DNA of 64,000 bases from NCBI GenBank assembly GCA_030068145.1, contig JAPJBO010000384.1, positions 1-64,000 of the forward strand. Reading direction: 5' to 3'. The notes beneath the pieces were generated by a model. It was not told the origin of the DNA, searched no databases, and was given only the letters and a program-made list of their open reading frames with translations. Within the stretch, counting starts at the first letter, position 1. Every line of letters starts with the position of its first letter. Source of the DNA: Diplonema papillatum. Taxonomy: Eukaryota; Euglenozoa; Diplonemea; Diplonemida; Diplonemidae. Position numbers and translations under genes: made by a program. Below, in pieces: positions 18,180-28,534 of the stretch.

Positions 18180-19283
18180 TTAAAAAAGAACCGCACCGAC
18201 ACATAAAACCGTAAGTCCTAAAACGCAGATCGGCGACATGCCGGGCTGCGGTGCGTGTTCTTGCACAGGGGCAAGCGAACCACCCCCCGTACTTTTCTCC
18301 TCGGGTACGGCTGGCGGCAGGGAGGGTGGTTGCGGTGTTTCTTCACGCACCAAGGCAACCCCTCCTGTTGAAGTGAGCAAACTGATACTGTCTAGCTTCG
18401 CACCGGTTTCCCGCGCTTTGATGACTAGCGTGTGACCGCCTGCCAAAACTGCTGAGTAATTGTGAACGGATAAGGATACCCAGTCTCCGGTTTGGCTGCT
18501 GGATAGTGTTTGGAAGTTTTCGTCATCGAGTTTGTAGAAGAACGATGCGCTTGTACTGGCTGGGAAGTTGACACGAGCTGTGATACTAACGGCAGAGGTC
18601 TCTGTCAAAGTGAACGCGATTTCCACTTGCCTGTCTGCTCCTTGTGTGGGGTCCAACTGGGCGGTACTACTGCTGGGCAAAACAATGCACTCCCCTCCCG
18701 TCGCATCTACATGAGACTCAATCACGAAAGGTGAGAACGAGCTCTGCGAAGAGAGGGATTCAAGCTCTATGACAAGCACTGGGCCGGCATAGAAGATCTC
18801 GCCTTCGAGTACAACAATTACGATCCTGTCCATCACCGCTTCCGTTTCTCGCGCTTTGAGCACCAGAGTGTGCTCGCCTGCTGCGAGAAACGGAAACGTG
18901 CGCCCATAGATGTCCCAATCGGCAGCAATAGCTCCGTTTTGTGTGTAGTAACTCGATGTTTCAGGATCGATGCCATAAAAAAACGAATCCCTTGTATAGT
19001 CTGGGAATAGGCCGTGAACGTAGACATTCACAGCTGCCACCTGTGTCGTGGTAAAGGGAATTACTACCTGCCGGTCATCCATTGAATTTGGGTTGAGCGA
19101 TAAAGAAACTCCGTCAGGCAGCTCAATTGCTTTGCCGCCCGATGCAGTAGCTACATCTTTTACTACAAAAGGTGCAAAGTTCGGTCGAAGGCTGAAATGC
19201 TCCAGCTCCGCGGTGATCGATGTGTAAGCAGCAAGCAGCGGTGTGGCAAGAAGGGAAAGCCCGAGTATGGTGCGCGCCGTCAT
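18180..19283 (-). CDS. Secreted, probably GPI-anchored protein with two carbohydrate-binding-like repeats
   Basis: 367 residues. There is an N-terminal signal peptide (ILGLSLLATPLLAAYT), two homologous ~130-residue domains, then a Pro/Ser linker and a hydrophobic C-terminus with no basic tail (ICVLGLTVLCVGAVLF) typical of a GPI-anchor signal. Each domain contains FAPFVV/FSPFVI, a DRQVxIxFT strand, SFFYxxD, and a final LAxGxHTLVxKARETxAxxDxI. This is the pattern of CBM6/CBM35-like beta-sandwich modules. The product is expected at the cell surface, where it may bind sugars. It lies inside the 9.3-kb element on the opposite strand to the other two genes, so it is either captured cargo or part of the element. 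The fold assignment is by motif only. Confidence 0.7.
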   Translation of the reverse strand: MTARTILGLSLLATPLLAAYTSITAELEHFSLRPNFAPFVVKDVATASGGKAIELPDGVSLSLNPNSMDDRQVVIPFTTTQVAAVNVYVHGLFPDYTRDSFFYGIDPETSSYYTQNGAIAADWDIYGRTFPFLAAGEHTLVLKARETEAVMDRIVIVVLEGEIFYAGPVLVIELESLSSQSSFSPFVIESHVDATGGECIVLPSSSTAQLDPTQGADRQVEIAFTLTETSAVSITARVNFPASTSASFFYKLDDENFQTLSSSQTGDWVSLSVHNYSAVLAGGHTLVIKARETGAKLDSISLLTSTGGVALVREETPQPPSLPPAVPEEKSTGGGSLAPVQEHAPQPGMSPICVLGLTVLCVGAVLF

Positions 19284-20576
19284 GATCGAAGGAAACCCTT
19301 TCTCTTTTGTTTGATGTTTGAGGAGATCGGGGAATTGCGTGTACCTGCGATGTGTGTCGCTGGGCAGCGAAACAAATATCAGCTCGTGCCTATCGCAAGT
19401 CTGTATCGATTCTGAACTAGGTCACCACAGTGAACGGCTTTGGCTGTGTCTGTGCATGTGGCCCTGCCATGGAGTCTTGTGCTCGAAATGAAGCCAGTGG
19501 TGTTCAACACGAAGCTCGGGCTGAAGCCCGTATACACGGAATGAGCGAGAGGTAAAGTTCGGGCGCTCTTACTAAAAAAAGGCACCTGGGCAGGATGCGA
19601 AGTTCGGCGTTCGTACTAAAAAAGGTTTGTCACACGTACTAAAAAAAGTTCCGCAAACCCGCCCGCACTCGGTGGCCCTGCGGGCCCCCTCGTGCATTTG
19701 ATGGATTCTCAGCGCTTTGATGTGGGCCTTCTTGTCCAGGTTCGGCCTCTTGTGTGAAGAGGCCGACTCGAAAGAAAACAGGATTCAGCACACACAACCC
19801 AAACAGGAACTAGCAAACCCGTGAACCCGCAAACCCGCACTCGGTGGCCCTAGCGGGCCCCCTCGTGAATCCCGAACCTTTGAAAGAAGGCGGCCGTCTT
19901 GTCCAGGAAAGGGGGCCTCTCATCTATGGGAGGCCCGACTCGAGCAAGAAGAAGTTGAAACCATTCAAATTGAAACGACAAAAAAGGTAATAAAAACAAC
20001 CGGAAGAACATGACACCAAAATAAAAGATGGCGGGGTGACGAGGTTCAATGCCGGTTGTTTTGGCGCCCACCGGAAACAATGAAGTATGCCATTTTTTTT
20101 GCGATTAAGTGAACAAGTGCAGAGAGCGGTGTGCGTGCTCAATTTGATGATGGTTTTGACCGATGCATCTGAAGAAACCCTCACAGGAATTCGAAGTACA
20201 GACGAACGACGTTCTTTCGAAGATCGGAACTTCTTCCCCATTTCGACATCAGGGGCACTCATCGCATTGTTGAGAGCTCCTTTGGCAAGGTGGCCCTGTG
20301 AACTGCAGGAAACTCTTCAAAGGGATCAAGAGTCACACAAAGGATATTCCTCATCATCCTCCGCTTCGAAGTCCAGACGATGGCTCATTGCTTGTTTTTG
20401 ACATGAGGGACAAAAATCTGACCTGCACCTCCTCGTGGTGTTCCTCGGAAACGCGCTGCAAGCGCGGCCGACGCAGGCAGTCTTTGTTGTTTATCCAACT
20501 GTCTTTGCCTGATGATTGATCAGGATTCTTTGACAGGTTTGGACAGTTTCCTGTTCAGCCAAACGATACCATTCAC
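19284..20576. other. Non-coding interior of the 9.3-kb element
   Basis: A diverged direct repeat covers about 19650-19760 and 19822-19945 (shared CCCGCACTCGGTGGCCCT and GGGCCCCCTCGTG). TACTAAAAAA recurs three times at 19570-19650. No gene recognised. Confidence 0.5.
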
Positions 20577-21960
20577 GTGTCACGCTGTTCGTTAATTCTG
20601 GTGCCGCTTGCTGGTCATTCATTGGCTGTCATTGTTGGAACGATCTCTGGCGATTGGCAGTCGTTCTGGTGCCAATCCTTGGCCATTGGCTGTCAATCTG
20701 GCACCGTTCTGCAGTCATTTGCCGTCCTTCAAACAAAGGTGCTTTGGACATTTGCAGTCGCTCTAGTACCGCTCTTTGGCGGTTCGCTGTCATTCAGGCG
20801 CGGCTCTTTGGGCATTTGTGGTCATTCTAGCTCCGTTCTTTGGTCGTCGGCAGTCATTCTGGTGCCGCTTGCTGGTCATTGGCTGTCAGTCTGGCACCGT
20901 TCTGCGGTCATTTGCCGTCCCTCAAGCAAGGTGATTTAGACATTTGCAGTCGTTCTCGTACCACTCTGTGGCTGTTCACTGTCATTCTGGTGCCGCTCTT
21001 TGGCCGACCGCCGTCATTCAGGCTCTATGGGCATTTGTAGTCGTTCTAGCGGCATTCTTTGGTCATTGGGAGTCGTTCTGGCGCCGCTCCTTGGCCATTT
21101 GCTGGCATTCTGGCACAGTCGTTCTGGTACCGCTCTATGGCCGTTCACTGTCATTCTGGTACCGCTCGTTGGTCATCATTGGCTGTCCTTCCTGGGCGAT
21201 CTCCGGCCCGTTGCAGTCGTTCTCGTTCCGCAGCTCGGCCATTGCAGTCGTTTTAGCGCCGCTCTTGGTCCGTCATTCAGGTCATGGGCATTTGTGGTCA
21301 TTTTAGCGCCGTTCGTTGGTCATAGGCAGTCATTCTAGTGCCGCTTGCTGGTCATTGGCTGTCATTCTGGGGGCGATCTCTGGCAATCTGCAGTCGTTCT
21401 GGCGCATTCCTTGGCCATTGGCTGGCATTCTGGCACAGTCGTTCTGCTACCGCTCTATGGCCGTTCGCTGTCATTCTGGTGCCGCTCGTTGGTCATTGGC
21501 TGTCCTTCCTGGGCGATCTCCGGCCAGTTGCGTCGTTCTAGCGCCGCTCTTTGCCCGTTCGCTGTCATTCTGGTGCCGCTCGTTGGTCATTGGCTGTCAT
21601 TCTTGGGGCAATCTCTGGCGATCTGCAGTCGTTCTGGCGCCGCTCCTTGGACATTGGCTGTCATTCTGGCACCGTTCTGCGGTCATCTGCTGTCCTTGAA
21701 GGAAAAAAAGACAGGTGTTATGGACATTTGCAGTCGTTCTCGTACCGCACTTTGGCCGTTTGCTGTCATTCAGGCATGGCTCTTTGGACATTTGTGGTCT
21801 AGCTCCGTTCATCTGTCATCTGTCATTGCCGCCCACAGTTGCAGTCGTTCTCGCGCCGCTGTTTGATTATCGGCCAATTTGCAGTCGTTCTTGTGCCGCT
21901 CTTTATCATTCAGACGCGACTCTTTGGGAATTTGAGGTCTTGCTATCGAGCTGTAGCGTG
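20577..21960. repeat. Degenerate minisatellite (GGTCATTGGCTGTCATTCTGG-like)
   Basis: About 1.4 kb of imperfect 30-35 bp units such as GTCATTCTGGTGCCGCT and TTGGTCATTGGCTGTC, with higher-order duplications; for example, the block around 20640-20730 recurs at 20860-20930 and 21600-21700. The 120-173-codon plus-strand ORFs across it come from the repeat. Its last ~95 bp (CTGTTTGATTATCGGCCAAT onward) are duplicated at 45763. Confidence 0.85.
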
Positions 21961-22300
21961 ATGAGCAGCAGACAGGAGGAGCAGCAGACAGAGGAGCAGC
22001 AGCCAGAAGATAAAACAGCTAGAGGGGCAGCAGATAGAGGAGCAGAATCAGGAGGAAGAGCTGCAGCGTGATGAGCAGCAGACAGAGGAGCAGCAGCCAG
22101 AAGATAAAACAGCTAGAGGGGCAGCAGATAGAGGAGCAGAATCAGGAGGAAGAGCTGCAGCGTGATGAGCAGCAGACAGAGGAGCAGCAGCCAGAAGATA
22201 AAACAGCTAGAGGGGCAGCAGATAGAGGAGCAGAATCAGGAGGAAGAGCTGCAGCAAGATGGGAAGAAGCAAGAGAGCAGGAGCAAGATGAGCAGCAACT
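21961..22300. repeat. 94-bp tandem repeat, short array (~3.5 copies)
   Basis: The unit ATGAGCAGCAGACAGAGGAG...GAAGAGCTGCAGCGTG recurs every 94 bp (22068, 22162). The same unit forms a ~20-copy array at 45855-47650. Open frames here come from the repeat. Confidence 0.92.
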
Positions 22301-22400
22301 AGAGGAGCAGCAGCAAGAGGAAGAAGCAGGATCAGCAGCAGCTAGAGGATAGAACAGCTAGAGGGGCCGCAGACAGAGGAGGAAGAGCTACAGCAAGAGG

Positions 22401-23411
22401 GTGTCTTGCAGATCACGTGACTTTCTCTCGTAGGTAGGTACAAACCCCAGGTTCCTTATGAAATTGCAACCAAACACTTGTTATATAACAAGCAATCACT
22501 TGTTATATTAAGCATTTATTCGGCAAGATAATTTCCATTTATTTTGCCGAGGTGTCGGTTTTAGTCCCGAGGGAGGCCCGAGGGGGGGTTTGCAACCCCG
22601 AGCCACGAGCGGAGCGAGTGGCGAGGGGTTGCAAACCCCCCCGAGGGCCTCCCGAGGGACTAAAACCGACACCGAGGCAAAATTGGCGGAAATTATTGCC
22701 GAATAAATGATTTTATTGGGAAAACTAAATTCCCGAGGATGGAAAGAAAACCATACTGCTTTGCAGTTATGTTGGTGTCTAGCAGAACGTTGCGTAGCAA
22801 ATGTGCACGGCAGAACGTTGTGTAAGACGTTGAGCATATTGCTTTGCAGTTACGTTGGTGTTTAGCAGACGTTGCGTAGCAAATGTGCGCGGCAGAACGT
22901 TGTGTGTCTGAGACATTGCGCAGCAGTAAGTTGTGTTGGAGTGGAGTTGTTGTAAGTGACGGGTCACAGATCAATGTGCCTGGTTGTTCTGCTGCAACTG
23001 GGGGAGTCCCGGCAGGTTGACGTTGTAGTTCACAACATACGATGCCGCTTGCATGGGCGCTTGCATGAAGGACTGCACAGGTGCTGTCGTGCTGGGTAGG
23101 ACTGTTGGATGAGCGCTGCTGACAAGTGCTGCGGTCGAGTTCTTGATATGGATCAGAAAGGATGAATTAGACTCAAAACGAGCTCAAAACACGCGATTTC
23201 ACTCACCACAGGTCAAAAAATAAACGAAATTTATCGTCACGCTCCTCAAGCCATTTCCACCAGAGGGAATTTATTTTTCCCAATAAAACAAGTGATTGCT
23301 TGTTATATAACAAGTGATCACTTGTTATATAACAAGTGACCACTTGTTACATCACTTGTTAGAAATATAACTAGTTATGTCCCAAAAAAAACAGCTAACA
23401 AGTGCGTCGTG
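22401..23411 (-). repeat. Right terminal inverted repeat, split by a nested insertion
   Basis: The inner part is 22401-22506 (GTGTCTTGCAGATCACGTGA to the palindromic units) and the outer part is 23286-23411 (palindromic units, then AACTAGTTATGTCCC and CGTCGTG). The outer part has small differences from the left copy (GATCACTTG, GACCACTTG units and a GTTACATCACTTG deletion), so the ends have begun to diverge. Confidence 0.88.
22507..23285. mobile_element. Nested ~780-bp insertion with a ~200-bp near-perfect palindrome
   Basis: It interrupts the right inverted repeat of the 9.3-kb element. 22509-22706 folds on itself: ATTTATTCGGCAA..GTGTCGGTTTTAGTCCCGAG on one arm and its complement on the other, with the centre near 22610. 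Two ~100-bp tandem units follow at 22745-22925 (GCAGAACGTTG, GTAGCAAATGTGC), and the right end carries TTTATTTTTCCCAATAAA. No coding capacity. It looks like a foldback-type non-autonomous element; the exact boundary and duplication are ambiguous within the AT-rich target. Confidence 0.65.
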
Positions 23412-23505
23412 CAGGCTATTTTCACTGTGCCCACTTTTGCCAGGGAATTTTGACCATTTCACCTTAGAGAATTCGACCACCCAGCCTCCAAGGCAACTGC
23501 ACCAC

Positions 23506-24740
23506 GTACTTGTCATGCGTATGACAAGTACGTTGTACTTGTCATATGACAAGTACAATGACAAGTACAATCCATGACAAGTAGGTACTTGTCATATGAC
23601 AAGTACATACTTGTCATATGACAAGTACCTTCTTGTCGTATGACAAGTTTTGTGAAGGAATTACTCTAGTCTCGCATACAATTGGCTGAGAAAAGTATGG
23701 TATATAACCCAATACTCGCAAAAAGTATTGATTCAAGCGACAACTGACCGATCAAGCTCTGTGGCAGAAGAAACAAAGACGGAAAGCTCTCCCAGTCCCT
23801 GCACCTAGGTCCCAAAGGGGTTTGTGCGAGATCTGCGGTGCAAATGGAAGAAAGGAATTGCGTGTCTACAGGCAAGCTTTTATCAAGGGCTAGTTCACCC
23901 GAGGATCCCATAAAGATAGTGGCACCACGAAACGAGGAAAGAACGGAAGATGTGTTTCCGTTCCCTTCGAGAACAAAAGGTTGGAGGCACAGAGGACAGG
24001 GTTTGTTATCAGCTTCTTTGGATGCACATACAGTAAGTGTTGCCTAAAGCCAAGTGTCCCGACATGCTTATTGCAGAACGGGCAGTTCTGCTTGACTCGC
24101 GTGTATGGCTCGTCTTGCGGGCTACCAAAATACTTCTGGCCCCATCCTGTCTTTTTGCCGCTGTGCTCACTAAAGCCCACGTTGCGAAGTCGAGTCCAAC
24201 TTTTGGGTGGCCTGGTCGTTAGCACGAGCAATACACTTACACAAGTGTATTGCGTCGTTCGTCAGAACTTCTGGAACTGGTGGAATAGGCGGCGGACGGA
24301 GAGGTTTCAGTTGAAAATCAACATGTTTGGTCTGGAGTTCGAAGGAGAGCATGTCGCGTCGAATGTTTGTCGGGAAATGTGGGATGCCCATCGCTTCCCA
24401 TGTCGCGGACTTCTTGTTCTCGTTTTTGTCTTGTCCAGGGCAGTTGGTCTGTCTGTGTCCAATTCCTTTCTTCCATTTTGCACCGCAGAACATATCCATC
24501 TCGCGCAAACTCCTTTGGAACCTAGGTGCAGGGACTAGGAGAGCTTTCCGTCTTTGTTTCTTCTGTCACAGAGCTTGATCCGTCAGTTGTCGCTCGAATT
24601 AATACCGTTTCCGGGTATTGGGTTGTACCATACTTTTCCCAGCCAATTGTATGCGAGAGTAGAGTAATTCCTTCACAAAACTTGTCATATGACGAGTAGG
24701 TACTTGTCATATGACAAGCATGTACTTGTCATATGTGGTG
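23506..24740. mobile_element. 1.2-kb inverted-repeat element with ACTTGTCATATGACAAGT ends
   Basis: The outer ends are tandem copies of the palindrome ACTTGTCATATGACAAGT (23510-23650 and 24683-24740). The inverted repeat continues inward for ~200 bp with a few mismatches: GAAGGAATTACTCTA, CAATTGGCTGAGAAAAGTATGG, AGAAACAAAGACGGAAAGCT and CTGCACCTAGGT at 23655-23810 match the complement of 24520-24670. The interior carries a minus-strand zinc-finger coding region. The end design (AT-rich palindromes in tandem, then unique inverted repeat) is the same as in the adjacent 9.3-kb element, although the palindromes differ. Confidence 0.8.
23890..24508 (-). CDS. Zinc-finger protein of the 1.2-kb element (two overlapping frames)
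   Basis: The upstream frame (24508-24170) has a Cys/His cluster MFCGAKWKKGIGHRQTNC, then a Pro-rich stretch. The downstream frame (24231-23890) has a C2H2 finger of form C-x2-C-x11-H-x4-H (CPFC..QHLLYVH). The two frames overlap by 62 bases, so the product is made by a frameshift or splice, or this copy is broken. DNA-binding fingers would suit a protein that recognises the element's palindromic ends. No transposase catalytic motif seen. Confidence 0.5.
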
Positions 24741-26084
24741 CGGCATGCACTGTAGAAGGGGGGGGGGGGTTGCAAGAACGTGCTTGGAATGGGTATGTGC
24801 TCAACACCGCACTGGTCCCGTCTGCGCCGTGTTTCGGTCCTTTAAGCCACGGACACATAAGGCGGACCATCATCAGCGTGGAACCTGAGTGTCTGCAGAC
24901 AGGACTGCGGTGTGAGTCTGGTTTGTCAGGCGGTGTTCGTAGCTCGTCACAGCCAGGACCACCCGCGCTACTAGAGCACAGGCGAATCCGTCACGGGGAG
25001 AAGGCCCCTACAACCGTGTCTGAGCAATCAGTTAAAAAACTCAGGGCACTCGCCCTGATTGTGACTGCGACTCGCTAGGCAGCACTGACTTGGCTTCTTT
25101 TTACGGTGGCAATCTGCGAAGTAAACTCCGCAGAGCACAGTGGACATGGGGTTGCCGTGTGCAGCACCAATGGTTGAAGTACCAAAAGGAAAAGAGTGCG
25201 AGGAAGTAATCCTGCGTGCTGAGGGCAGCAAGTCGCGTTCGCGAAGTACCCTACTGGAATGGGGGGATTGCAAGAACGTGCTTGGAATGGGTATGTGCTC
25301 AACACCGCACTGGTCCCGTCTGCGCCGTGTTTCGGTCCTTTAAGCCACGGACACATAAGGCGGACCATCATCAGCGTGGAACCTGAGTGTCTGCAGACAG
25401 GACTGCGGTGTGAGTCTGGTTGGGGGGGAGGGGGGGTCCCTTGCAAAGTCGTTGGGGGCTCTCAGGGTAGTGTCAGCACTGCGCCCCCCCCCCCCCCCCC
25501 CCGGGCAGTGATGTTGTCAAACGTTTGCAAACGTACGTTTGACAAGATTTATCAAACGCAAACGTTTGAGAGAGAGAGAGACGAGTTAGAGTGCAGGGAC
25601 CATCTCTCCGAGGAGTATCCGGTCGCCCCACTACTATCCCGTACTACTACGGCGGGCGCAAGTCGTTGCGCCGTGGGCGCGGAGCGAGCCGTGGCCCAGT
25701 CAAAGATGATTGTTGTTTGCACGTTTGGCAAACGTGCAAACGTGACGTTTGCCAATCGATGAACCGGGTCTGTACACAGTACACGACCCTTGATAGCACT
25801 TGTCCACGTGGCTGCAGGCGGACACGACGAAGATAAGGGAACAAGTCATCGATCTGGTTCTCTTTGGGCGTGCACAGGGAGATACAGGGAGATTTAGCCA
25901 AAACAGACCTCTGCGGCGCCGACACCACGAACACATTCGCAATGAATGTGGCCCTGAGCCCCCCGCGTGCTAAAGAGTACGAGGGGCGGGCTTTAAACAG
26001 CGTACGCTTTGAGGTTTTAATGCGAAGGATATGTGGCAACTAGTCTGGAGTAGCCACTCGGGGGCAATATTCTACATGCGGCAT
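24741..26084. other. Mosaic of dispersed repeats, no gene
   Basis: A ~155-bp repeat occurs at 24771-24925 and 25266-25424 (TGCAAGAACGTGCTTGGAAT .. GACTGCGGTGTGAGTCTGG), with a third copy at 37546-37679. 25563-25690 is a second family (AGAGTGCAGGGACCATCTCT) with copies at 52984-53110 and 61986-62045. 25890-25972 is a third (see 7140). Palindromes ACGTTTGCAAACGT occur at 25518-25531, with related CACGTTTGGCAAACGTG at 25718-25734. C-runs at 25483-25502. Confidence 0.6.
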
Positions 26085-26622
26085 TGTGTGAGTGCGGGTT
26101 TAGGTCTGGGCTCAGATTGAAGGTGCTGTGAGTGGCTCTCGGTTGCTACCCGCGGCTCCCGTTTTCTTCCAGGCCTTCTTGCATGTTGTGCCCGCAATGA
26201 AGTGTCAGCTTGGAACTGTTACGAACAAGAAGAATCCAACTGGCAAGAATTAACCACAGCATTTTGCTTCATCACAGCGGTGGCGAGTGAAATGTGACTT
26301 CTGCCCAGAGCCCTGCAAGTCAACGCTGAGAGATCAGGTCAAGCGCGGGTAAACGGCGGGATTAACTATGACTCTGAAGGTAGCCAAATGCCTCGTCTTC
26401 TGATTAAAGACGCGCATGAATGGACCAATGAGGTTCTTTCTGTCTCTATCTACTATCTGGTCAAGACAACGGACTTGAAACTGTCAAGGGGGACAGAAGA
26501 CCCTGTTGAGTTTGACTCTAGGTCTGGGCGCAGCTTGGGACCGTTGCGAACAAGAGGAATCCAGCTGGTTTAATCAAACCTCAGCATTTCGCTTCACCAC
26601 ACGCGGTGGCGAGTGGAATGGT
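26085..26622 (+). rRNA. 28S rRNA-derived fragment, copy 1 (rearranged)
   Basis: 26286-26525 follows eukaryotic 28S rRNA: GACTTCTGCCCAG, AAGCGCGGGTAAACGGCGGG, AACTATGACTCT, AAGGTAGCCAAATGCCTCGTC, GACGCGCATGAATGGA, TCTATCTACTATCTGG and GAAGACCCTGTTGAG. The universally conserved ACTCTCTTAAGGTAGCC reads ACTCTGAAGGTAGCC (26371), an internal loss. Upstream 26098-26285 matches the second fragment at 49210-49440. A partial duplicate of the GGAATCC..TTTAAT block follows at 26529-26620. The loss at a universally conserved site and the rearrangement argue for a relic, not a working gene. Confidence 0.8.
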
Positions 26623-27644
26623 CCAACGCGGACCCCGGAGTTCTCAAAGCGGGTCACAGGCCCAGCTGTAGTAGCGTCGGTGGTTTGTCCTATGTTTGAG
26701 TGCCTACCTTGGTCCCCCACGAGTAGGAAGCCGACATGTATCCCGCCTGAACGGCAACATGCCAGACCCCAGACCAGAGTTGTCAAAGCGGATCACAGGC
26801 CCAGCTGTAGTAGCGTCGGTGGTTTGTTCTATGTTTGAGTGCCAACCTTGGTCCCCCATGAGTAGGAAGCCGACATGTATCCCGCCTGAACGGCAACATG
26901 CCAGACCCCAGAGTTCCCAAATGTTTTCCAGACCTGTTTCGAGTTCTAAGAACCCGTTTTTAAGAGTGAAAGTTCGCTTGAACCTCCGGGTGACCTTCGC
27001 CAATATGTATGAGCTCTGAGTGTCGTAAGAGTGGTGGTTACACGAGGTAAGAGAATCGGTGGGTACCTTGGTTGTTGGTCATTGGCGGCCATTATCCACA
27101 TTTTCGTGTCTACGGTCGACAGTCAAGGTGGTTTGGGGCTCTTTCCTTGGGTGTGGCTATGGCTGGCACCTGTTAGTTCGTCTTTGTCGTTGGATTTCCC
27201 GTGCAACTAATCGCCCGGAGACGTGACACTGCGTCTGCGCTCGTTCATTCGAATCTCGTACCGCGACAGACGGCAGGCAAGCTCGACGAACGGAAAACGA
27301 AGGGGTGGTTGTAAACAAATAAAAGAAAACAGGAACCCGAATTTTCTTCTTTACTTTTTAAGACTGTTGTTTCGAGTTTTTTTACTTCCTTCGTTGGGTG
27401 GTGTCGAAACACGGCGGACGGTCTTTGGAAAATGTTCCTCTTTTTTTCTTTTCGTACGCTTCAAAAGACGAAAACAACACAACAAAACAGCAATACGACA
27501 GGAGAAGAAGCTGAAAGGCGCGTGCGAAGGCACGCTGAAGAATCGGACAGACGGGAGATAACGCATCAAACCTAGTCAAGGATGCGGGGGGTTGCGCCCG
27601 TAGCAGTCCCAGGATCTTACCCCACCCCCACCTGCATGCAAACC
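26623..27644. other. Tandem 120-bp duplication and unannotated sequence
   Basis: GCGGATCACAGGCCCAGCTG-like sequence and ACATGTATCCCGCCTGAACG recur (26645-26770, 26778-26910), a direct duplication of ~133 bp. From 26930 on I see no gene; short ORFs there have no recognisable content. Confidence 0.5.
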
Positions 27645-28185
27645 GTGGTGCGATTATCACACAGAACCAGTCCGCGGGCAGTGCACGCGTCTATGCCTTC
27701 CGACGCCTGGAGCAGCTACTAGTAGGGACGTATCTGAGACTCGACTGAGGAGGCATTAAAAGGACGCAGGGCAAGCGATGCGTTCGCGGTGCTTGCGACA
27801 TAGTGCTTTGCACTTGACCGGCGGCAATGCTTGTGCCGAGGTATATTTGCGAAGAAAACGGCACTCGGACCGTGACATCGCAATGGGGCATGTCAGAAGA
27901 GAGATACAAGATTGACGGACACCCGCACAATCGACAGTCCTCTGGTTCACTGCTTTATCGTTCGCGGCGTACCCGGCGAACCGCGATCTCGAGTTTAAAC
28001 CCGAGTGTTTTTTCTCCTGTGGCATCGTCTATCCTCTGCAGCCTTCGACTATGGAACTGTTGAACTCTAGACTGCCACCGCAACCCCTCGGACACATCAA
28101 GCTCACCACATTCATCTTTGAGCTCATCGTCCAGGAATTCCACCAACAACGGGCACAAAAGTGCCAACAGCGGACCGGCCAGTAG

Positions 28186-28465
28186 TATAGCCGGTACATA
28201 CGGTGTGAAGCGGTAGGTAGAGCCGGTACATACGGTGTGAAGCGGTAGGTAGAGCCGGTACATACGGTGTGAAGCGGTAGGTAGAGCCGGTACATACGGT
28301 GTGAAGCGGTTGGTAGAGCCGGTTCATACGGTGTGAAGCGGTAGGTAGAGCCGGTACATACGGTGTGAAGCGGTAGGTAGAGCCGGTTCATACGGTGTGA
28401 AGCGGTAGGTAGAGCCGGTACATACGGTGTGAAGCGGTGTGTAGCCGGTACATACGGTGTGACAT
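28186..28465. repeat. 32-bp tandem repeat (8-9 copies)
   Basis: CGGTGTGAAGCGGTAGGTAG recurs every 32 bp from 28201. It lies only in the first copy of the segmental duplication; in the second copy (30125-30145) one unit remains, so the array expanded or contracted after the duplication. Confidence 0.92.
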
Positions 28466-28534
28466 CCAGTAGCAGAAAGTCTTGTGGCAAAAGTTTTTTT
28501 TTTCTGAAAAGTTTTTTTTTTGCGCGCGCGCGCG

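Larger units (their letters stand above)
14103..23411. mobile_element. 9.3-kb element bounded by palindrome-rich inverted repeats
   Basis: The ends CACGACGCACTTGTTAGC (14103) and its complement (ending 23411) begin inverted repeats of ~200 bp. These contain ACATAACTAGTTATATT followed by 3-4 tandem copies of an 18-bp palindromic unit (AACAAGTGATTACTTGTT), then GGTTGCAATTTCATAAGG and TCACGTGATCTGCAAGACAC. The interior holds plus-strand ORFs at 14456 and 15893, a minus-strand secreted-protein gene at 18180, two minisatellites and a 43-bp inverted repeat (16616/19434). The right inverted repeat is split by a nested element at 22507-23285. I see no transposase, integrase or polymerase, and no target-site duplication in the flanks (..GGGGGTA / CAGGCTA..). 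It may be a non-autonomous cargo element, or its mobility gene is a family I do not recognise. Confidence 0.8.

Noticed and set aside
20577..21960. Several 112-173-codon plus-strand ORFs with Trp/Ser/Leu-rich peptides
   Set aside because: They overlap in different frames and follow the degenerate minisatellite.
14090..23425. A Maverick/Polinton or Teratorn-like identity for the 9.3-kb element
   Set aside because: No polymerase, integrase, packaging ATPase, capsid or piggyBac-type motif could be read in it.
26340..26530. A working 28S rRNA gene
   Set aside because: Only part of the domain is present, with a deletion in a universally conserved string and rearranged flanks.
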